Shown in pieces: positions 1 through 8,044 of a stretch of DNA of 14,486 nucleotides. Every line of letters starts with the position of its first letter. Positions within the stretch are counted from its first letter, which is position 1. The stretch is from Victivallales bacterium. Lineage in GTDB: Bacteria; Verrucomicrobiota; Lentisphaeria; Oligosphaerales; Oligosphaeraceae. The notes beneath the pieces are model-generated. The model had not been told where the DNA came from. It saw only the letters and a program-made list of their open reading frames with translations, and did no database searches. Position numbers and translations under genes: made by a program. Location: NCBI GenBank assembly GCA_900771165.1, contig CAAGMX010000216.1, forward strand, positions 1 to 14,486, in the 5' to 3' direction.

Positions 1-63
1 ATTACATCGGATACATGGAATTTGAAATTCCCGGCATTCAGTGAGATCGATACCGCATTGCCA
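1..63 (+). repeat. Direct repeat in hsdS, copy 1
   Basis: Bases 1-63 match bases 589-651 with no mismatch; the first difference is A64 versus G652. The offset is 588 bp, exactly 196 codons, so the copies are in frame. Similarity continues with scattered mismatches through the following spacer-helix codons. The repeat may begin before the window. Confidence 0.9.
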
Positions 64-780
64 ACAAAACCGGAGCAGGAGAAGATTGGGGTTTTCTTTC
101 AGAAGTTGGATCGTCTGATTGCCCTGCATCGGGAGAAGGAGGAGAAGCTGCGCAACCTGAAGAAAGCCCTGCTGGAAAGAATGTTTCCCCGGCAGGGAAG
201 GAAGGTGCCGGGAATTCGATTCGCCGGCTTTGCCGAACCCTGGAAGGAACGAAAACTGGGGGAATGTTTTAACGAAAGAAATGAACGCTCTGCTGAGGGA
301 GAGCTTCTTTCCGTCACCATCAATTCAGGGATCCGTAAGTTTGATGAATTAGGGCGGAATGACAATTCGAGTGAAGATAAATCCCATTACAAGAGGGTAT
401 TGCCCGGGGATATCGCCTATAATTCAATGCGGATGTGGCAAGGAGCAAGTGGCTATTCCCAGTACGATGGTATTGTGAGTCCCGCATATACCGTGATAGT
501 TCCTCGTGAAGGTGTATCCTCAATCTTTTTCTCATATCTGTTCAAGCGGAAATCGATGATACAGATCTTCCAGAATAGGTCGCAGGGGATTACATCGGAT
601 ACATGGAATTTGAAATTCCCGGCATTCAGTGAGATCGATACCGCATTGCCAGCAAAACCGGAGCAGGAAAAGTTAGCTGTTCTATTTCAGAAGTTGGACC
701 GTCTGATTTCCTTGTATCAGAGGCGTGGGGAGAAGCTTCGGTGTCTGAAGGAAGGCTGTCTTTCGGGGATGTTTGTCTGA
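1..780 (+). CDS. hsdS: Type I restriction-modification specificity subunit (HsdS), 3' part
   Basis: This is the DNA-recognition subunit of a type I R-M enzyme; in this family two target-recognition domains (TRDs) separated by helical spacers set the bipartite target. The frame is open from base 1, so the gene begins upstream and the first TRD is missing. What remains is the tail of TRD1, a central helical spacer (about residues 24-62, rich in K/E/L), a second TRD opening with RFAGFAEPWKERKLGE, and a C-terminal helical spacer ending in GMFV. The TRD tail plus spacer start occurs twice (SDTWNLKFPAFSEIDTALP), the usual two-half HsdS plan, but here it is also perfect at DNA level over 63 bp. The stop lies 26 bp before hsdR. 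Base composition is lower in G+C than the genes downstream. A TTG at 22 could be read as a start, but homology continues upstream of it, so the gene is taken as edge-truncated. Confidence 0.93.
   Translation: MTSDTWNLKFPAFSEIDTALPTKPEQEKIGVFFQKLDRLIALHREKEEKLRNLKKALLERMFPRQGRKVPGIRFAGFAEPWKERKLGECFNERNERSAEGELLSVTINSGIRKFDELGRNDNSSEDKSHYKRVLPGDIAYNSMRMWQGASGYSQYDGIVSPAYTVIVPREGVSSIFFSYLFKRKSMIQIFQNRSQGITSDTWNLKFPAFSEIDTALPAKPEQEKLAVLFQKLDRLISLYQRRGEKLRCLKEGCLSGMFV
589..651 (+). repeat. Direct repeat in hsdS, copy 2
   Basis: Second copy of the 63-bp perfect repeat, at the end of the second target-recognition domain. Perfect identity at synonymous positions suggests recent duplication or gene conversion rather than only protein-level constraint. 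Recombination between copies would remove 588 bp in frame and leave a shorter open HsdS. Confidence 0.9.
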
Positions 781-806
781 GGGTTGTGGTGTAGGGAGCG
801 GATCCA

Positions 807-3800
807 ATGGCCTTTGACAAGGAATCTCTCTTTGAGGAGTCGCTGGTTGCGGCGCTGACGGAGCGTTACGGGTGGGACAAGGCGGTGTTGAGTCATCCCA
901 CGGAGGAGGAATTGTATGAGAACTGGGCGCGGATTCTCTTCCGCAACAATCAGGAGATTGACCGTCTGAACGGGGTTCCCCTTTCCCCGGGGGAGATGCA
1001 TCAGATTGGGGAGCAGCTTGTCCAAATGCGCACCCCCTTTCGGCTCAACAATTTCATCAATGGGAAGACCATATCCATCATCCGGGACAATCCGGCGGAT
1101 CCTCTGCACTTTGGGAAGGAGGTCAGTCTGAAGATCTACGATCGGATGGAGATCGCGGGGGGCACGAGCTGCTATCAGATTGCCCGTCAGCCGGAATTTC
1201 GGACACCCCATCCCCTGGCCAGTGACCGGCGGGGAGATGTGATGCTGCTGATCAACGGGATGCCGGTGATCCACATTGAGCTCAAGAAGAGCGGGGTGGA
1301 TGTGAGCCAGGCCTGTCATCAGATCGAGAGGTACGCCCGGGAGAATGTCTTCACCGGGATTTTCTCCCTGGTCCAGGTGTTTGTGGCCATGACACCGGAA
1401 GAGACCCTCTACTTCGCCAATCCGGGACCCGACGGCGCCTTCCAGAAGGATTTCTACTTCCACTGGGGGGATTTTGACAACAATCCGGTGAATGACTGGC
1501 AGGAGGTGGCGGAAAAGCTGCTGTCCATCCCCATGGCCCATCAGCTGATTGGCTTCTATACGGTGGCGGATTCCACGGACGGGGTGCTGAAGGTCCTGCG
1601 GAGCTATCAGTATTATGCGGCCACGAGGATTGCCGACCGGGTGCCCAAGCGGAAGGATCTATGGGACGGGACGCGGCAGCGTGGCGGGTACATCTGGCAT
1701 ACCACCGGGAGCGGCAAGACCATGACCAGCTTCAAGTCCGCCCAGCTGATCGCCGACAGCCAGGATGCGGACAAGGTGGTGTTCCTGATGGACCGGATCG
1801 AGCTGGGCACCCAGTCCCTTCTTGCCTACCGCGGGTTTGCGGGGGAGGGGTTTTCCGTGCAGGCCACGGAGAACACAGGGGTTCTGGTTTCCAAATTGAA
1901 GCGTTCGGATCCCAATGCCACCCTGATTGTGACCTCTATCCAGAAAATGAGCAACATCAAGGACGAGCCGGAGGGAATGAATGCCCGGGATCTCGCCGAA
2001 ATGCGGAAAAAGCGGATCGTGTTCATTGTGGACGAGTGCCACCGGGATACCTTCGGCGATATGATGGCCAATATCAAGGCGGCTTTCCCCGCCGCCATTT
2101 TCTTCGGGTTTACGGGAACCCCCATCCACCAGGAAAACCAGAAGAAAATGAACACGACGGCCTCGGTGTTCGGAAACGAACTCCACCGCTATACCATCGC
2201 CGATGGCATCCGGGACAAGAATGTCCTGGGCTTCGATCCCTATATGGTGCTGACCTGGAAAGACAAGGATATCCGCCAGCAGGTGGCCCTGAGAAAGGCC
2301 GCCGCCAGCAGCGAAAGGGAGGTCCTGGCGGATCCGGCGAAGAAACGCATCTACTGGAAATACATGGATCCCTCCAAGGTGAAAATGGCCGGATTCTACG
2401 GGGAGGACGGCAAGTATGTGAAGGGAATCGAGGATTTTCTGCAGGAGTACACGGGAATGGGGCAGTATGACTGCCCGGACCATAGGACAATGGTGGTGCA
2501 GGACATCCGGGAGAACTGGCTTCGCCTGAGCCGGGAGGGAAAATTCCACGGGATTCTTGCCACCAGCAGCATTCGGGAGGCGATTGCCTACTACCGTCTG
2601 TTCAAGCAGGATATGCCGGAATTGAAAGTCACGGCACAGTTCGACTCCTCCATCGACAACGACAGTGTCACCTCGTCCCTGGAGAAGGAGGAGGGTCTGA
2701 CGGAAATCCTGGAGGACTACAATCAGCGCTACGGGCAGCATTTCACCATACCCACCCACGATGCCTTCAAGAAGGACGTATCCCTTCGTCTGGCCCACAA
2801 GGAGCAGCATAAAACCATCCACAAGACGCCCGCCCTGCAGCTGGATTTGCTGATTGTGGTGGATCAGATGCTTACCGGCTTCGACTCCAAATGGGTCAAT
2901 ACGCTGTATTTGGACAAGCTGATGGGGAATGAGCACATCATCCAGGCCTTTTCCCGCACAAACCGGATTTTCCGGTCCGACGAGAAACCCTTCGGCACCA
3001 TTCGGTATTATCGCTTCCCCCATACCATGGCCCGGAAGATCGAGGAAGCCATGAAGCTCTATTCCGGAGACCGCCCCGCCGGTATCTTTGTGGAGAAGCT
3101 GGGCCAGAATCTCCAGAGGATGAATGAACTCTACGCCGAAATCGAAACCCTTTTCCTCCATGCCGGAATCCAGGATTTTGCGGCATTGCCGGAGGAGCCT
3201 GCGGAACGGGGAAAATTCGCCAAGCTCTTCAAGACGCTGAATGCCTATCTGGAGGCGGCAAAAGTCCAGGGGTTCCGCTGGGAGGTCCGTTCGTATGTGT
3301 TTACGGGGGAGACCATCACCCTGGCCTTCGGCAGGGAAACCTATGCCACTCTTCTGCAGCGGTACAAGGAACTTTTCCAGGGCGGTGGCGTCGGCGGAGA
3401 CGCCGATGATGTGGTCCCCTTCCCCATCGACCCCCATCTGATGGAAATCGACACGGGAGTCATTGATGCGGAATACATGAATTCCCGCTTTGAGAAATAT
3501 CGCTTCATCCTGGAGCAACAGTATGTGGATGACCAGGAACGGAACCAGGTCCTGGCGGATCTTCACAAATCCTTTGCCACGCTATCCCAGGAGGATCAGA
3601 AATATTCTCAGATGGTCCTCCATGACGTCGAGAACGGAAACCTCCAGATGCAGTCCGGGAAAACATTCCGGGATTACATCACCGAATATCAAGTCCGGGT
3701 GGAATCCAGTCTCCTCCAGCAGGTCGCCCGCATCTTCGGCCTGGAGGAAAGTCTCCTGGTCGCCTTTATGAAAACGAAGGTGACGGAAAGCAACATCAAC

Positions 3801-3992
3801 GAATATGGCCGGTTCCATACGCTGATGAAGCATGTGAACCCCGCCAAGGCCAAGGAGTATTTCGAGGCGCGTCTCGGCGTTCCTCTTGGCCGTGCCCAGG
3901 TGAATATCCGCACCGATATGTTCTTGCGGAAGTTTATCCTGTCCGGCGGAAAAACCCTCCCCAAGGTCTCCCCGCGGGAAGAGGGCTTATAG
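807..3992 (+). CDS. hsdR: Type I restriction enzyme R subunit (HsdR), nuclease-translocase
   Basis: HsdR gives the R-M complex its ATP-driven DNA translocation and cleavage. The 1061-residue product has a usual length for the family. An N-terminal PD-(D/E)XK nuclease is visible as D144 followed by the strand ending E158-L-K160. The SF2 motor has Walker A HTTGSGKT (298-305), the DEAD-type box DECH (409-412), motif III FTGTP (435-439), the TGFD segment (690-693) and motif VI QAFSRTNR (713-720). The C-terminal third is helical and probably docks on the methylase core. Nothing appears broken, so the subunit should be active. The ATG at 807 is preceded by GGGAG (794-798) with 8-nt spacing, and the gene follows hsdS by 26 bp, consistent with an hsd operon; hsdM is not in the window. 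Its 3' end converges on glgB. Confidence 0.96.
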   Translation: MAFDKESLFEESLVAALTERYGWDKAVLSHPTEEELYENWARILFRNNQEIDRLNGVPLSPGEMHQIGEQLVQMRTPFRLNNFINGKTISIIRDNPADPLHFGKEVSLKIYDRMEIAGGTSCYQIARQPEFRTPHPLASDRRGDVMLLINGMPVIHIELKKSGVDVSQACHQIERYARENVFTGIFSLVQVFVAMTPEETLYFANPGPDGAFQKDFYFHWGDFDNNPVNDWQEVAEKLLSIPMAHQLIGFYTVADSTDGVLKVLRSYQYYAATRIADRVPKRKDLWDGTRQRGGYIWHTTGSGKTMTSFKSAQLIADSQDADKVVFLMDRIELGTQSLLAYRGFAGEGFSVQATENTGVLVSKLKRSDPNATLIVTSIQKMSNIKDEPEGMNARDLAEMRKKRIVFIVDECHRDTFGDMMANIKAAFPAAIFFGFTGTPIHQENQKKMNTTASVFGNELHRYTIADGIRDKNVLGFDPYMVLTWKDKDIRQQVALRKAAASSEREVLADPAKKRIYWKYMDPSKVKMAGFYGEDGKYVKGIEDFLQEYTGMGQYDCPDHRTMVVQDIRENWLRLSREGKFHGILATSSIREAIAYYRLFKQDMPELKVTAQFDSSIDNDSVTSSLEKEEGLTEILEDYNQRYGQHFTIPTHDAFKKDVSLRLAHKEQHKTIHKTPALQLDLLIVVDQMLTGFDSKWVNTLYLDKLMGNEHIIQAFSRTNRIFRSDEKPFGTIRYYRFPHTMARKIEEAMKLYSGDRPAGIFVEKLGQNLQRMNELYAEIETLFLHAGIQDFAALPEEPAERGKFAKLFKTLNAYLEAAKVQGFRWEVRSYVFTGETITLAFGRETYATLLQRYKELFQGGGVGGDADDVVPFPIDPHLMEIDTGVIDAEYMNSRFEKYRFILEQQYVDDQERNQVLADLHKSFATLSQEDQKYSQMVLHDVENGNLQMQSGKTFRDYITEYQVRVESSLLQQVARIFGLEESLLVAFMKTKVTESNINEYGRFHTLMKHVNPAKAKEYFEARLGVPLGRAQVNIRTDMFLRKFILSGGKTLPKVSPREEGL

Positions 3993-4012
3993 GGGACAGG
4001 GGAAAATTTCCA

Positions 4013-4038
4013 CCAGAACCCCCGGCAGGGGTGGCTGG
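4013..4038. terminator. Weak hairpin at the hsdR/glgB convergent junction
   Basis: The 47 bp between the two stop codons can fold as CCAG (4013-4016) with CTGG (4035-4038), enclosing CCCC (4019-4022) with GGGG (4028-4031). There is an internal loop and no long T tract on either strand. Its place between convergent genes suggests a shared terminator, but the structure alone is weak. Confidence 0.25.
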
Positions 4039-4039
4039 T

Positions 4040-6184
4040 TTACCGGGGCAGGGCGGGGCCGCTGGCGCCCTGGATGCCGTCCAGGCATTCCAGGACGATG
4101 GCGGTTCTGGCGGGGAGATAGATGGAGAGGGCGGGGGGCTGGCCCTGGGGGGCCTGGTTATAGAAGTGCTGTCCCGGCTGGATTCTTCCGAAGCCGTTGA
4201 AGGGCTGGGCATCGGAGTCCAGGACCAGGGCGTATTCCTGTCCCTGGCAGGGGACGGCCAGATTCTGGTAGGATTCGGTGGGATGGAAATTCAGGGCGAA
4301 GAGGAGTCCGTCCCGTTCGAAGAGGAGGAGGTGGCGGCTTTGATCCACGTGTCGTCGTTCCGTGGGGGCGAGATAGAAGTGGGGGTGCCTGCGGAGGAGG
4401 TGGATCATGGCGTGGTCGAAGGCCAGGAGGGGCTGATAGCGGAGATTGGGGTCGTCGGCCAGATCCCACCGTCTTCTGGCGTGGTCGTAGGACCATCCGT
4501 TGCCTTCCCTGGGGAAGTCCAGCCACTCGGGGTGTCCGAACTCGTTGCCCATGAAGTTGAGATATCCGCTTCTGCCGGTGGCGGCGGTGGCCAGGCGGGC
4601 CATCTTGTGGAGGGCGATGCCCCGGTCCACCAGGAGATTTTGGCTCTGGAGGTCCATGGCGTTGTACATGGCGTTGCCCAGGCATCGGAAGAGGAAGGTC
4701 TGGCCCCCCACCAGGGCCTGGTCGTGGCATTCCACGTAGGAGAGGGTCTTCTCCTCCTTCCGCCCGTTGTTCAGCTCATACCAGAGGGCCTCCATGTCCC
4801 AGTATTCGTCGGGGCGGTCCAGGAGCTTGAACCACAGATCCGTGACCCCCATGGCCAGGCGATAGTCGAAGCCGATGCCACCCTCCGCCACGGGCATGGC
4901 CAGCCCCGGCATGCCGGAGATGTCCTCCGCGATGGTGAGGGCGGGGCGTTTCAGGGCGTGGCAGACCTGGTTGGCCATGGTGAGGTAGGCCACGGCATCC
5001 CAGTCCACATTGGGCCCGAAGTATTCCTGGTATCCCTGGAAGGCGTGTCCCAGGCCGTGGTCGAAGTAGAGCATGCTGGTGACGCCGTCGAACCGGAATC
5101 CGTCCAGGTGGTATTCTTCCAGCCAGTATCGGCAGTTGGAGAGGAGGAATCGGGCGACCTGGGGTTTTCCGTAGTTGAAGCAGTAGGAGTTCCAGGCGGG
5201 GTGCTCTCCCCGGGGCCCTTCGTGGAAGAACTGGTCTCGGCGGCCGCAGAGGTTTCCCAGGCCCTCCAGCTCATTCTTCACGGCGTGGGAGTGGACCAGG
5301 TCCATGACCACCCGGAGCCCTAGTCCGTGGGCGGTGTCCACCAGCTCCTTCAGGTCGTCGGGGGTGCCGAAGAGTTCCGCCGGGGCGAAGAAGTTGGCCA
5401 CGTGGTAGCCGAAGGAGGCGTAATAGGGATGCTGGGCCACGGCCATCAGCTGGAGGCAGGTATAGCCTTCCTGGGCGATGCGGGGCAGGGTCTTCTGAAG
5501 GAACTCCCGGAAGGTGCCGGCCTTGGGCTCGGGCTGGGCGATGCCCACATGGGTCTCGTAGACCAGCATCTGGGGGGAGAAGGGGACATGGTCGTTCTTC
5601 CAGGGATAGGGGGTCTCGCTCTCCCGCACCACGGCGTTGAAGAGCACATTCCCCCCGGGCTGGGTCTCCCGACGGACCTGGGTGGCGGCGGTGGGAAGAC
5701 GCCACCCGTTGCCCCCTTCCCACTCCACATAAAGCTGGCACGCCTGCCCCTCCTTCATCAGCTCCGCCGGCACCTCCAGCTGCCAGTCCTCCGTCCCCTC
5801 CACGGGATGAAGCTCGAACCAGGGGGAGGCGGCCCATTGGTTGAACTCCCCCATGAGGTGGACGGCCTTGGCGCCGGGAAGCCACTCCCGGAAGCGCCAG
5901 GTGCCGTTGGGGAGGCGGTGGAAGCCGTATCGCCTGTGCCAGTCGGCGGCCTCCGGGAGGGTTTGGGCGCCGCAGTGGGCCAGCAGCTCCCGGCGCCGAC
6001 GCTTCACGAAGGCCTGCCGTTCCCGGAAGGGTTCCAGGAAAGGGAGAAGCCAGGGGTCCCGGAAGAGTCCCGGCAAGGCGGGGGCGGGGGAATCGTCGTC
6101 CTGGGCCGGGGCTTTGGGGGCGGGGGGCTGGAGCATGAGGGCGTGGGGTTGCGGTGACGCGGGGTCGCCTAGTCGGCGTTCCAT
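4040..6184 (-). CDS. glgB: 1,4-alpha-glucan branching enzyme, eukaryote-like GH13_8 type
   Basis: The enzyme cuts an alpha-1,4 chain and rejoins it through an alpha-1,6 bond, branching glycogen in the cytoplasm. A CBM48-like domain spans about residues 90-190. The GH13 barrel carries DLVHSH (295-300), nucleophile D366 in DGFRFDGVTSMLY, acid/base E420 in TIAEDISGMP and D488 in ECHDQALVG. The run YLNFMGNEFGHPEWLDFPR (541-559) and the FNFHP-like C-terminal sandwich resemble animal and plant branching enzymes more than E. coli-type GlgB, as judged from memory of those proteins. Residues 1-45 are Pro/Ala-rich and probably unstructured. The ATG at 6184 overlaps the 3' end of glgA by 16 bp, implying coupling. 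No strong ribosome site is seen; M17 (codon at 6136-6134) is an alternative start. Confidence 0.94.
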   Translation of the reverse strand: MERRLGDPASPQPHALMLQPPAPKAPAQDDDSPAPALPGLFRDPWLLPFLEPFRERQAFVKRRRRELLAHCGAQTLPEAADWHRRYGFHRLPNGTWRFREWLPGAKAVHLMGEFNQWAASPWFELHPVEGTEDWQLEVPAELMKEGQACQLYVEWEGGNGWRLPTAATQVRRETQPGGNVLFNAVVRESETPYPWKNDHVPFSPQMLVYETHVGIAQPEPKAGTFREFLQKTLPRIAQEGYTCLQLMAVAQHPYYASFGYHVANFFAPAELFGTPDDLKELVDTAHGLGLRVVMDLVHSHAVKNELEGLGNLCGRRDQFFHEGPRGEHPAWNSYCFNYGKPQVARFLLSNCRYWLEEYHLDGFRFDGVTSMLYFDHGLGHAFQGYQEYFGPNVDWDAVAYLTMANQVCHALKRPALTIAEDISGMPGLAMPVAEGGIGFDYRLAMGVTDLWFKLLDRPDEYWDMEALWYELNNGRKEEKTLSYVECHDQALVGGQTFLFRCLGNAMYNAMDLQSQNLLVDRGIALHKMARLATAATGRSGYLNFMGNEFGHPEWLDFPREGNGWSYDHARRRWDLADDPNLRYQPLLAFDHAMIHLLRRHPHFYLAPTERRHVDQSRHLLLFERDGLLFALNFHPTESYQNLAVPCQGQEYALVLDSDAQPFNGFGRIQPGQHFYNQAPQGQPPALSIYLPARTAIVLECLDGIQGASGPALPR

Positions 6185-7842
6185 TCCACCAGCTTGCGGT
6201 GGAGCATCTTCTCGTAGAGGTCGATGTAGGCCTGGGCGGTCTGGCGGTGGTTGAAGCGGTTCTTGCTCTCCACCATGATGCGCCGGATCTCCCGCTCCCG
6301 GACTTCCGCCGGCTGAGCCCAGAAATTCATGGCCTGGTCGATGGTCCAGAAGAGGCCCTGGTCGTCAAAGTTCTTGAAGACGAAGCCGTTGCCGGTGTGG
6401 GCGTGGACATCCAGGTCGGTGACCGTGTCGTGGAGTCCGCCGGTGTCGTGGACCAGGGGGAGGCTTCCGTAGATGGGGGCGGTCATCTGGGGCAGTCCGC
6501 AGGGCTCGTAGCTGGAGGGCATCAGCACGAAGTCGGAGGCGGCGTAGCCGTGCTTGGAGAGGGCCTTGTCGAAGGAGAGGACCGCCACCAGGCTGTGGAA
6601 CTTGTGCTGGTCGGCGATGGAGCGGAAGACGTTCTGGTAGGGGCCGTCGGCCACGAAGGCGAACTGGATCTGGCGGTCCCAGTACTTGTGGATCACGTCA
6701 TAGAGGATGTGGGCCAGCAGCTGGGGCCCCTTCTGGACGGGGTCCAGCCGGGAGGGCCAGAAGAAGAGGGGGGCGTCGGGATTGACCTGGAGGCCCAGCT
6801 TCTTCTGGAAGTCGGTCTTGATCTTCCGCTTGGCCTCCGCATGGGTCTCCGGGGTGTAGTGGAGCTCCAGCTCGGGGTCGCAGGAGGGATCGTCATCGGG
6901 GTCGGGGGCATTGAGGATACCCGCGGCCACGCCGGCGTAGTACTTGTTGGCGATCTCGTTGCGGATGTAGGCGGGGATGAAGCCGATGCGCCCGTCCACG
7001 ATCTCCTTGAGGAAGGTGGGGGAGACGGTGTTGATGAAGTGGCTGGAGAAGATGCCGGAGGTGAGGAAGTCCACCTGGTTGGAGGAGCGGCTCTCCTCGT
7101 AGGAGTAGGGCGGCCTCTCGAAGTAGAGGTTGTGCCAGAAGAAGGCGGCGTCGATGCCGGCGTCCTCGATCTGCTCCATGGTGGTCTTCTGGGTGTGGAT
7201 GTTGTGGACTGTGAAGAGGCTGGGGATGTGCATCCGGCGGGCGAAGGGGGGGAGCAGTCCGGTCATCCAGTCGTTGCAGTGGATGAGGTCAGGCTGGAGT
7301 TCCGGGATGGTGTGGTTGATGATCTCCCGCTGGAAGGCCAGGCTGATGCGCTTGGAACGCTCCGGGTCGGCGGAATAGACCCGCTCCCGGTAGTTGAAGA
7401 TGTAGTCCTTGGCAAAGTGCACCCGCTCCTCCGGCACCGCCGTGGAAAGCTGGAGGCGCCGCTTCTCGTAGTGGTCCAGCTTGTTGGGGTCGATGTGGTA
7501 GAGCTTCCGGTAGAAGGGGAGGGCCACATGGACGTCGGCCCCCATGTTGTAGAGGGCGGAGACCAGGGAGGCGGAGACGTCCGCCAGCCCTCCGGCCTTG
7601 GAGGAGTAGGAGACCTGCTGGTTGGTCAGGTCGCTGTACTGGTTGGTGCCGAATCCGTGGTTGAGGATCTCCTGGGGCAGATAGGTGATCTCCGGGGTGA
7701 CCACCAGGATCTTCGGGCAGTCGGCGCAGGGGGCGCCTTCCCGGCGCAGCACCTGGACGTCCGCCTTCGTGTCCATAAGTTCCTCCACACTCTTGGTGGG
7801 GACAAGCCGAGGCGCAGGATTTTGACGTTTCATGTTTCCCAT
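6169..7842 (-). CDS. glgA: Glycogen synthase, GT5 family
   Basis: GlgA transfers glucose from a nucleotide sugar (ADP-glucose in most bacteria) to the non-reducing end of alpha-1,4-glucan. The 557-residue product shows the GT-B signatures: KAGGLADVSASL (82-93, family form KxGGLADV), DLIHCNDWMTGLLP (185-198), HNIHTQ (213-218), SRLDPVQKGP (364-373), SSYEPCGLPQM (443-453) and HDTGGLHDTV (465-474). It is longer than E. coli GlgA because of about 40 extra N-terminal residues including CADC (39-42), plus an acidic insert near 312-322 (PDPDDDP). The ATG at 7842 is not preceded by a clear Shine-Dalgarno; M4 (codon at 7833-7831), with GGGA just upstream, is equally possible. It precedes and overlaps glgB, and the CBM48 gene lies 202 bp upstream. 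Confidence 0.95.
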   Translation of the reverse strand: MGNMKRQNPAPRLVPTKSVEELMDTKADVQVLRREGAPCADCPKILVVTPEITYLPQEILNHGFGTNQYSDLTNQQVSYSSKAGGLADVSASLVSALYNMGADVHVALPFYRKLYHIDPNKLDHYEKRRLQLSTAVPEERVHFAKDYIFNYRERVYSADPERSKRISLAFQREIINHTIPELQPDLIHCNDWMTGLLPPFARRMHIPSLFTVHNIHTQKTTMEQIEDAGIDAAFFWHNLYFERPPYSYEESRSSNQVDFLTSGIFSSHFINTVSPTFLKEIVDGRIGFIPAYIRNEIANKYYAGVAAGILNAPDPDDDPSCDPELELHYTPETHAEAKRKIKTDFQKKLGLQVNPDAPLFFWPSRLDPVQKGPQLLAHILYDVIHKYWDRQIQFAFVADGPYQNVFRSIADQHKFHSLVAVLSFDKALSKHGYAASDFVLMPSSYEPCGLPQMTAPIYGSLPLVHDTGGLHDTVTDLDVHAHTGNGFVFKNFDDQGLFWTIDQAMNFWAQPAEVREREIRRIMVESKNRFNHRQTAQAYIDLYEKMLHRKLVEWNAD

Positions 7843-7856
7843 GGATTCTGGGGTTA

Positions 7857-7919
7857 GGCAGAGTCTGCTCTGCCGCAGTGGGACAAAACCGGGGGGCTTC
7901 CGGAGAGCGCTGGCTCTCC
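7857..7919 (-). promoter_or_regulatory. Two perfect 7-bp hairpins in the glgA leader
   Basis: Read on the minus strand, GGAGAGC-CAGC-GCTCTCC (7919-7902) and GGCAGAG-CAGA-CTCTGCC (7874-7857) are perfect 7-bp stems with tetraloops, 27 nt apart. The second ends 14 nt before the glgA ATG, where a ribosome site would be expected but none is obvious. Neither stem is followed by a T tract, so they are not standard terminators. They may be leader RNA structures that control glgA translation, or stabilise a processed transcript between the CBM48 gene and glgA. Confidence 0.4.
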
Positions 7920-8044
7920 CTCAGCCTTTGCGGGAGGGAGGCAGGTCACCGCAGGCTTCCCCCGGCATAGGGGACGGGGAAGGGCGGATCCTGGCAAAGG
8001 AAAAGAGGCTGGCCGGGAGCGCTCCGGAAGAAGGGATGGGGTGG

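Noticed and set aside
1659..3566. 635-codon open frame on the minus strand across hsdR
   Set aside because: It lies fully antisense to a gene with complete HsdR motifs. Its product is a Gly/His/Leu/Gln-rich shadow with no recognisable domain.
6154..7857. 567-codon open frame on the plus strand across glgA, and a 430-codon one at 4031-5323 across glgB
   Set aside because: Both are low-complexity Gly/Val/Glu/Leu-rich shadows of strongly supported minus-strand genes, with no known domain.
7843..8044. Cobalamin-type riboswitch in the glgA leader
   Set aside because: A short stretch resembles the B12 box, but the conserved core is absent and a cobalamin link to glycogen synthesis is not expected.
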